Below, piece after piece: positions 59,209-64,000 of a stretch of DNA of 64,000 nt; within the stretch, counting starts at the first letter, position 1, and every line of letters starts with the position of its first letter. The DNA lies in contig NC_045149.1 of the NCBI RefSeq assembly GCF_008831285.2, positions 1,738,001-1,802,000 on the forward strand, written 5' to 3'. The translations under genes and the position numbers were made by a program. This DNA comes from Nymphaea colorata. Taxonomy: Eukaryota > Streptophyta > Magnoliopsida > Nymphaeales > Nymphaeaceae. The notes beneath the pieces were generated by a model that was not told the origin of the DNA, ran no database searches, and was given only the letters and a program-made list of their open reading frames with translations.

Positions 59209-62200
59209 ATGTCTGAAATTAGCAGCGGCGCTAATACCTCTTCCTTTGTGTCGTCGGGAGAGATGAAGAGTTCCCCATTTTCCAGCTTTATCACCAAAAT
59301 GGATGGGGGTAATTACGAGATGTGGGCCATGCAAGTAAAAAGAACCTTGATCGCTCATGAGAAGGAACATCTTATATTGGAGCCCGAGCCCGTACAGAAG
59401 GTAGGAAAATATACTACTTGGTTTAAAGATAATTCGTTGGTTATGGTATGGATTGTTGGTACTTTTACTCAAGACATTGCCAATGAAGTCCTGCATAAGG
59501 AAAGTGCAAAGGATATGTGGGATTCCCTTGCAGCCACCTGTTCACAAGCAAGGAATGAAACAAGAATTATGCAGCTTCATCATGATATTCATCAGATGCG
59601 CCAAGATGGTCGCCCTCTACATACTTATTATTCTAGTCTCAAGTCCATGTTTGAGAGACTAAACAGCTACTTTCCTGCATGTAAGTGTGAACAACAGAAG
59701 GCATACAGAGATATGCTTATGGTCGGAGTATTTCTGTCTGGATTAGACTCTGTTTATGAATCAGCAAAGAATCAGATGCTCACTAGTCCCTCGATTCCTC
59801 CTATTGATGAAGCTTATAGTAGGCTAAGCAGAATTCCAATTCCTTCATCGACTGTTCTTGATACCACTTCTGCTATGCTTGCTACTCGTGGCAGAGGTGG
59901 GTCCCTCTTTGCCAGAGGACGAGGATACCGTGGCCGTGGCAATACCCCTTCGCGCCCAGTATGTCAGTTTTGTCATCGCATTGGTCACACTGTGGATAAG
60001 TGTTGGCAGAAACATGGTCGTCCAGCTGTTGTCAATCAGACTGTATTTACTGATTCTCCAGAGCAGCCTAAGACTCAGCATACTGTTTCCTCCAGTGAGT
60101 TACGTGCAGATGATATTATCTCTCAGTTGAGACACTTGATTGGAGATAGACCTCAACAAGCTCCTGATCCGACCACCTCTACTATCACTACTGCTGCCAG
60201 TGCATCTTCATCTGGTATGTATTCTGACACTACAGATTGGCTCATTGATTCGGGTGCATCGACACATCTCTGTGGAGACAAGGCACAGTTTACTTCTTAT
60301 GTCCCTACTCCACCTGGTCGCTCGGTTATTCTAGCAGATGGCAAATATTCTCCAGTTGTTGGACTTGGAGAGGTCCAACTTACTTCATCATTACCATTGC
60401 AACATGTTCTTCATGCACCAGAATTCCCACATAGCCTACTATCTATCAGTCAGATTACCAGAGATTTAAACTGTCGTGCGATATTTGACTCCTCTTCTCT
60501 TGTGTTTCAGGATATACTGACGGGCAGGGTGATTGGCAGTGGCCGTGAACAGGGAGGTCTTTACAGGCTAGTGCATCCCTTTCCCTTTGCTGGGTCTACC
60601 TCTGCAGGGTCATCCTCATCCTCGGCTTATACTTGGCATTTACGTTTTGGACATCTACCGTTTCAGAAACTGCTGCATGTTCTTCCTCAGCTGTCTCCTA
60701 AGTCTTCTTTTCAATGCGAGTCTTGTCAGTTGGGCAAACACCATCGGTCATCCTTTCCTCCGCGGCCCAGTCGAAGTAGCCATTCTGTGTTTGAGTTACT
60801 TCATTTTGATGTTTGGGGTCCGAGTCGTACACCTGATCTTCAAGGTCATCGATATTATCTTGTTGCTGTCGATGACCATAGTCGTGTTAGTTGGGTTTTT
60901 CTTATGAAGCATAAATCTGAAGTGGGTCATGTAATCAAAAATTTTATCAATGAAATTCTGACTCAGTTTGATACTTGTGTCAAAATTGTGCGCTCTGACA
61001 ATGCTCTTGAGTTCTGTGCTTCCTCTTTGGAACAATTTTTCAGGGATAAGGGTATCATCCACCAAACCTCTTGTGCCTATACCTCCCAACAAAATGGGGT
61101 TGCTGAACGGAAACACCGTCATATTCTTGATGTTGCCAGAACCATTATCATACATAGCCATGTTCCCCATTCTTACTGGGGAGATGCTGTTCTCACAGCA
61201 TGCTATCTTATTAATCGTATGCCGTCATCTGTGTTGGGAGACCTTATTCCTATCTCTGTCCTCTTTCCTGACAGAGACTTGTTTTCTGTTCCACCTCGTG
61301 TTTTTGGATGTGTTGCCTTTGTTCAGTTGCTTGGTCCTGGGCGAGATAAGCTATCTCCTCGGGCCATCAAAACGATCTTTGTTGGTTATTCCCGCACTCA
61401 AAAGGGATATCGATGTTATGATCCTTCTACTCGTCGGTATTATGTGAGTGCTGATGTTACATTTTTTGAATCAACCTCTTTCTTCTCCCCAAATGGAACT
61501 CAATTAAGGGCGCCTGAATTAAATGATGAAGTCCAATTTCCTCTACCTCTCATGAGTTGTCCAAAACCAGTTGATCCACGTTTTGGGGCTGTCTACCAAC
61601 GTCGTACTAAACCTGTTGCGCCTGTTCAATGTGCACCTGTGCCTTCACCCAGCCTGCCCAAGGTAATTCCTGACACAAACTCAACTGACAATTTTTTATG
61701 TAATGATGACATAGGAGAATGTCACGAGCATGTTCATGCTCCTAATGAACTTGATATGCCCATTGCTCAAAGGAAAGGCAAACGCAGTTGTACTTTGCAT
61801 CCTATCTCTGGTCATTTATCCATGGATAGACTCACCCCTATGTACCGACAGTTTGTCAAGGGGCTGTCGGCTATTGCTCTTCCACAGAATCCCATGGATG
61901 CTCTCTCTGATCCCAAATGGGCCGCAGCTATGCAAGAAGAGATGGATGCTCTTCAGTCTAGAGGCACCTGGACACTTGTTACTCCTTCAGCTGATGCAGC
62001 CATTGTTGGTTGCAGATGGGTCTTTACTATCAAATACAGAGCGGATGGCAGTATTGACAGATATAAGGCTCGTCTGGTTGCAAAAGGCTATACCCAAACT
62101 TATGGGGTTGATTATTATGATACCTTCTCTCCTGTGGCACGACATGCTTCTTTACGGATTCTCCTTGCTGTGGCTATCAGCAAGAATTGGTCCCTCTCAC

Positions 62201-63414
62201 AGCTTGATGTCAAAAATGCCTTTCTCTATGGTGACTTACATGAAGAAGTGTATATGCAGCAACCACCAGGGTTTGTTGCTGAGGGGGAGTGTCAGAAAGT
62301 GTGCAGATTGCGAAAGGCGATTTATGGTCTGAAACAGAGTCCTCGAGCTTGGTTTCAGAAATTGTCAGAGAATATTGAGCATGAGGGCTTCAGACGTTCT
62401 TCGGCCGACCATTCCCTCTTTGTCAAGAAGACTTCTATAGGTACGGTGATAGTTCTTGTCTATGTTGATGATATCATTGTTACAGGGGATGATGATCAGG
62501 GGATTTCCAACATCAAGGATGTCCTTGGACAACACTTTGTCACCAAGGACCTTGGTGAACTACGTTATTTCCTTGGTATTGAGTTTGCCAGAAATCAAAA
62601 GGGCCTTATCATGTGCCAGAGGAAATACGTTACTGATGTTTTGCAAGAGACAGGGATGCTGGGGTGTCGACCTGCATCCACGCCTATGGATATCAATACC
62701 CGCTTGTATGATGATGATACTGAAGATGTTGATGCGAGACAGTATAGAGGGATTGTTGGGAAGCTCCTATACATCACTGTTACTCGACCTGACATTGCCT
62801 ATGCTGTTAGCAGAGTGAGTCAATTTATGGATAAGCCCAAGAAAGTTCATTGGGATGCTGCTATGATGATTCTTAGGTATCTAAAGAATTCACCAGGAAT
62901 GGGACTCTTCTTTCAGAATGGTACCTCACTCACTATATCTGTGTATGTTGATGCCGACTATGCAGGATGCCCCTCGGACAGAAAATCCACTACTGGATTT
63001 TGTGTGTTTATTGGATCCAACTTGGTTACATGGAAGAGTAAGAAGCAAACTGTGGTTGCCAGATCAAGTGCAGAATCTGAGTATAGAGCTATGGCTCAGG
63101 GTACTGCTGAAGTTATGTGGGTTAGATCCCTGATGTTGGATCTTACTGTCGAAGTGCCTCTTCCTATGCAACTGTTATGTGATAACAAAGCTGCACTGTT
63201 TATTGCTAATAATCCGGCTTTTCATGAAAGAACCAAGCATGTTGAAGTAGATTGTCACTATACTAGAGACATGATTCAAAAGGGGTTTGTAAGTACCTCA
63301 CACATTTCAACTACAGGGCAAACGGCTGATATCTTTACTAAGGCTCTTGCAAGGGGACCATTCCAAAGCTGCTGTTCCAAGTTGAGCCTATTTGACATAT
63401 ACGCTCCAACTTGA
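59209..63414 (+). CDS. Copia E gag-pol polyprotein, intact
   Basis: 1401 residues in one frame, a normal length for copia. Gag is N-terminal, with an RG-rich tail and the zinc knuckle CQFCHRIGHTVDKC (C252, C255, H260, C265). Protease active site DSGAS at D347. GAG-pre-integrase from WHLRFGH at about 476. Integrase D534, D597 and E633, with 35 residues between the last two, as in functional integrases; QQNGVAERKHRH surrounds E633. Reverse transcriptase from about 920, with YVDD at 1085-1088. RNase H with D1248, E1289 and D1325, ending FHERTKHVEVD and TADIFTKAL. It would supply particle protein, maturation, cDNA synthesis and integration. The ATG at 59209 is the first in frame. The stop codon overlaps the polypurine tract. 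Confidence 0.96.
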   Translation: MSEISSGANTSSFVSSGEMKSSPFSSFITKMDGGNYEMWAMQVKRTLIAHEKEHLILEPEPVQKVGKYTTWFKDNSLVMVWIVGTFTQDIANEVLHKESAKDMWDSLAATCSQARNETRIMQLHHDIHQMRQDGRPLHTYYSSLKSMFERLNSYFPACKCEQQKAYRDMLMVGVFLSGLDSVYESAKNQMLTSPSIPPIDEAYSRLSRIPIPSSTVLDTTSAMLATRGRGGSLFARGRGYRGRGNTPSRPVCQFCHRIGHTVDKCWQKHGRPAVVNQTVFTDSPEQPKTQHTVSSSELRADDIISQLRHLIGDRPQQAPDPTTSTITTAASASSSGMYSDTTDWLIDSGASTHLCGDKAQFTSYVPTPPGRSVILADGKYSPVVGLGEVQLTSSLPLQHVLHAPEFPHSLLSISQITRDLNCRAIFDSSSLVFQDILTGRVIGSGREQGGLYRLVHPFPFAGSTSAGSSSSSAYTWHLRFGHLPFQKLLHVLPQLSPKSSFQCESCQLGKHHRSSFPPRPSRSSHSVFELLHFDVWGPSRTPDLQGHRYYLVAVDDHSRVSWVFLMKHKSEVGHVIKNFINEILTQFDTCVKIVRSDNALEFCASSLEQFFRDKGIIHQTSCAYTSQQNGVAERKHRHILDVARTIIIHSHVPHSYWGDAVLTACYLINRMPSSVLGDLIPISVLFPDRDLFSVPPRVFGCVAFVQLLGPGRDKLSPRAIKTIFVGYSRTQKGYRCYDPSTRRYYVSADVTFFESTSFFSPNGTQLRAPELNDEVQFPLPLMSCPKPVDPRFGAVYQRRTKPVAPVQCAPVPSPSLPKVIPDTNSTDNFLCNDDIGECHEHVHAPNELDMPIAQRKGKRSCTLHPISGHLSMDRLTPMYRQFVKGLSAIALPQNPMDALSDPKWAAAMQEEMDALQSRGTWTLVTPSADAAIVGCRWVFTIKYRADGSIDRYKARLVAKGYTQTYGVDYYDTFSPVARHASLRILLAVAISKNWSLSQLDVKNAFLYGDLHEEVYMQQPPGFVAEGECQKVCRLRKAIYGLKQSPRAWFQKLSENIEHEGFRRSSADHSLFVKKTSIGTVIVLVYVDDIIVTGDDDQGISNIKDVLGQHFVTKDLGELRYFLGIEFARNQKGLIMCQRKYVTDVLQETGMLGCRPASTPMDINTRLYDDDTEDVDARQYRGIVGKLLYITVTRPDIAYAVSRVSQFMDKPKKVHWDAAMMILRYLKNSPGMGLFFQNGTSLTISVYVDADYAGCPSDRKSTTGFCVFIGSNLVTWKSKKQTVVARSSAESEYRAMAQGTAEVMWVRSLMLDLTVEVPLPMQLLCDNKAALFIANNPAFHERTKHVEVDCHYTRDMIQKGFVSTSHISTTGQTADIFTKALARGPFQSCCSKLSLFDIYAPT

Positions 63415-63421
63415 GGGGGAG
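63411..63421 (+). promoter_or_regulatory. Copia E polypurine tract
   Basis: TTGAGGGGGAG lies immediately before the 3' LTR and would prime plus-strand DNA synthesis. It includes the TGA stop codon of the polyprotein. Confidence 0.93.
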
Positions 63422-63586
63422 TGTTAAGATGTGTTTATATTCAGTTTTAGTTTTAAGAGGGTACTTTTGTAATAACTTTTCCTTTAGATGGTTCTCTTGT
63501 AACTTCTCTCTCTCCTCTAGTCTATATAAAGAGGAGTTAGGGCAGATTTCGAGGTTAATCAAACATTATTCTTTCTAATCTTATCA
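63422..63586 (+). repeat. Copia E 3' LTR
   Basis: 165 bp, identical to the 5' LTR apart from position 63451. The ATAAT duplication follows, then the hAT transposase exon resumes. Confidence 0.97.
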
Positions 63587-63766
63587 ATAATATTTGATGA
63601 TGAAGATTTTCAATGCTTCAACCTTGAAGCTGAAGCAATAGAAGAATTTGTTGATGAAGGAGAGCTTGCTAGATATGTTGGTGAGGATCTTCAAATTCAT
63701 GAAGATGAAGAAGAAGAAGAAGATGAAGATGAATATGAGAATGAAGATGATGAAGATTATAAATGA
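63587..63766 (+). pseudogene. hAT transposase, acidic C-terminal tail
   Basis: After the copia insertion the hAT frame continues FDDEDFQCFNLEAEAIEEF, then a run of Glu/Asp codons, to a TGA at 63764. With the copia element and one duplication removed, it is in frame with ENFEELEPTI upstream. Acidic tails are common at the end of this transposase family. Confidence 0.85.
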
Positions 63767-64000
63767 GAGTCGAGAGTGCTTTCATTTTATGTGTATTGGC
63801 ATTGAACATTTTCACAATTTCATTATGTAATTGTTGACTTGTTGTGCTTTCTAGATTGATATTGTTATGAATTTTGATGTTTATGAATGATGAACGCGTA
63901 ACCTTATAGAAATAATAAGTCTATTATTCTATAAAACATGTTTTTTATAAAGAACATATTATTCTTGATTTCTACTGATTTTTTATGAATTTTTCGAATT
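63767..64000 (+). other. hAT 3' untranslated region, element end not reached
   Basis: AT-rich sequence after the transposase stop. No terminal inverted repeat complementary to CAGTGTTG is seen before the window ends. Confidence 0.6.

Larger units (their letters stand above)
58455..63591 (+). mobile_element. Copia E: complete, young Ty1/copia retrotransposon
   Basis: Complete structure: identical 5-bp target duplication ATAAT (58455-58459, 63587-63591), two 165-bp LTRs with TG...CA ends differing at one base, a perfect initiator-Met primer-binding site, an uninterrupted polyprotein and a polypurine tract. The insertion lies in the last exon of the hAT transposase. The element is short-LTR copia. 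All catalytic residues seen are canonical, so it may be autonomous and recently active. Confidence 0.96.
53833..64000 (+). mobile_element. hAT transposon (BED/DUF659 type), nested host, 3' end outside window
   Basis: The left end is placed at CAGTGTTG (53841), a typical hAT terminus. The likely 8-bp duplication is GTCTATTT at 53833-53840. Subterminal TACGATAC repeats follow, then a BED-zinc-finger/DUF659/hAT-dimerisation transposase with premature stops. A PIF/Harbinger element (55996-57817) and a copia element (58460-63586) are inserted in it. No matching right end (CAACACTG plus GTCTATTT) occurs before 64000. The hAT's own sequence amounts to roughly 3.2 kb in the window. Confidence 0.8.

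Noticed and set aside
59122-59496. Minus-strand open frame of 124 codons over the copia E start
   Set aside because: It is the antisense of the intact polyprotein and leader and has no family motif.
61730-62332. 200-codon plus-strand frame inside copia E
   Set aside because: It overlaps the polyprotein in another frame. The main frame carries all RT motifs, so this is a shadow.
1-64000. CRISPR arrays, bacterial operons, riboswitches, tRNA or rRNA genes
   Set aside because: None of the repeat arrays has regular spacers, and no clover-leaf or rRNA signature was recognised by reading. A tRNA scan would be needed to exclude tRNA genes fully.

Overview
The window looks like repeat-rich nuclear DNA of a flowering plant. 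The evidence is one intron-containing plant gene, plant-type Ty1/copia, Ty3/gypsy and L1-like LINE remnants, hAT, PIF/Harbinger and other class II DNA elements, long AT-rich spacers and many (TA)n/(CT)n microsatellites. I cannot name the species. No rRNA, tRNA, CRISPR or bacterial-type operon was recognised.

Layout. 1-3.2 kb is anonymous AT-rich DNA. 3.2-10.7 kb is an old LINE (LINE A) broken by a complete but decayed copia element (copia A, 4359-8177, 5-bp TSD) and by a non-autonomous hAT-like element (8834-10209, near-perfect 8-bp TSD). 11.6-12.4 kb resembles a CACTA-type terminus. 14.1-17.4 kb is a second decayed LINE (LINE B) ending near a compound microsatellite. 21.6-27.2 kb is a decayed copia element (copia B) with an internal tandem duplication. 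29.7-30.3 kb is a chromodomain-bearing Ty3/gypsy tail. 30.9-35.6 kb is a copia element on the minus strand (copia C) with both LTRs. 37.3-38.5 kb is a second non-autonomous hAT-like element. 41.3-45.9 kb is a mosaic of gypsy and copia pieces in both orientations.

The one host gene recognised is DOHH (deoxyhypusine hydroxylase) on the plus strand. Its first four coding exons lie at 49252-50899 (218 codons, all splice phases consistent). The C-terminal part, including the fourth His-Glu metal-binding motif, is not found before the window ends. From 50900 onward the sequence is intron-like and then transposon: a GC-rich MITE-like block, then a large BED/DUF659-type hAT transposon starting at 53841 and running past the window end. 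That hAT contains a PIF/Harbinger element (55996-57817, TTA target duplication, Myb/SANT-like ORF) and a structurally complete, very young copia element (58460-63586; ATAAT target duplication; one difference between its 165-bp LTRs; uninterrupted 1401-residue polyprotein). The gene therefore either has a fourth intron longer than 13 kb or has been truncated.

I see no new defence, metabolic or RNA-based system. The notable biology is the nested transposon structure inside or next to a single-copy-type housekeeping gene, a probably recent and intact retrotransposon, a Harbinger-like element with unusual terminal palindromes, and a rearranged gypsy/copia mosaic.
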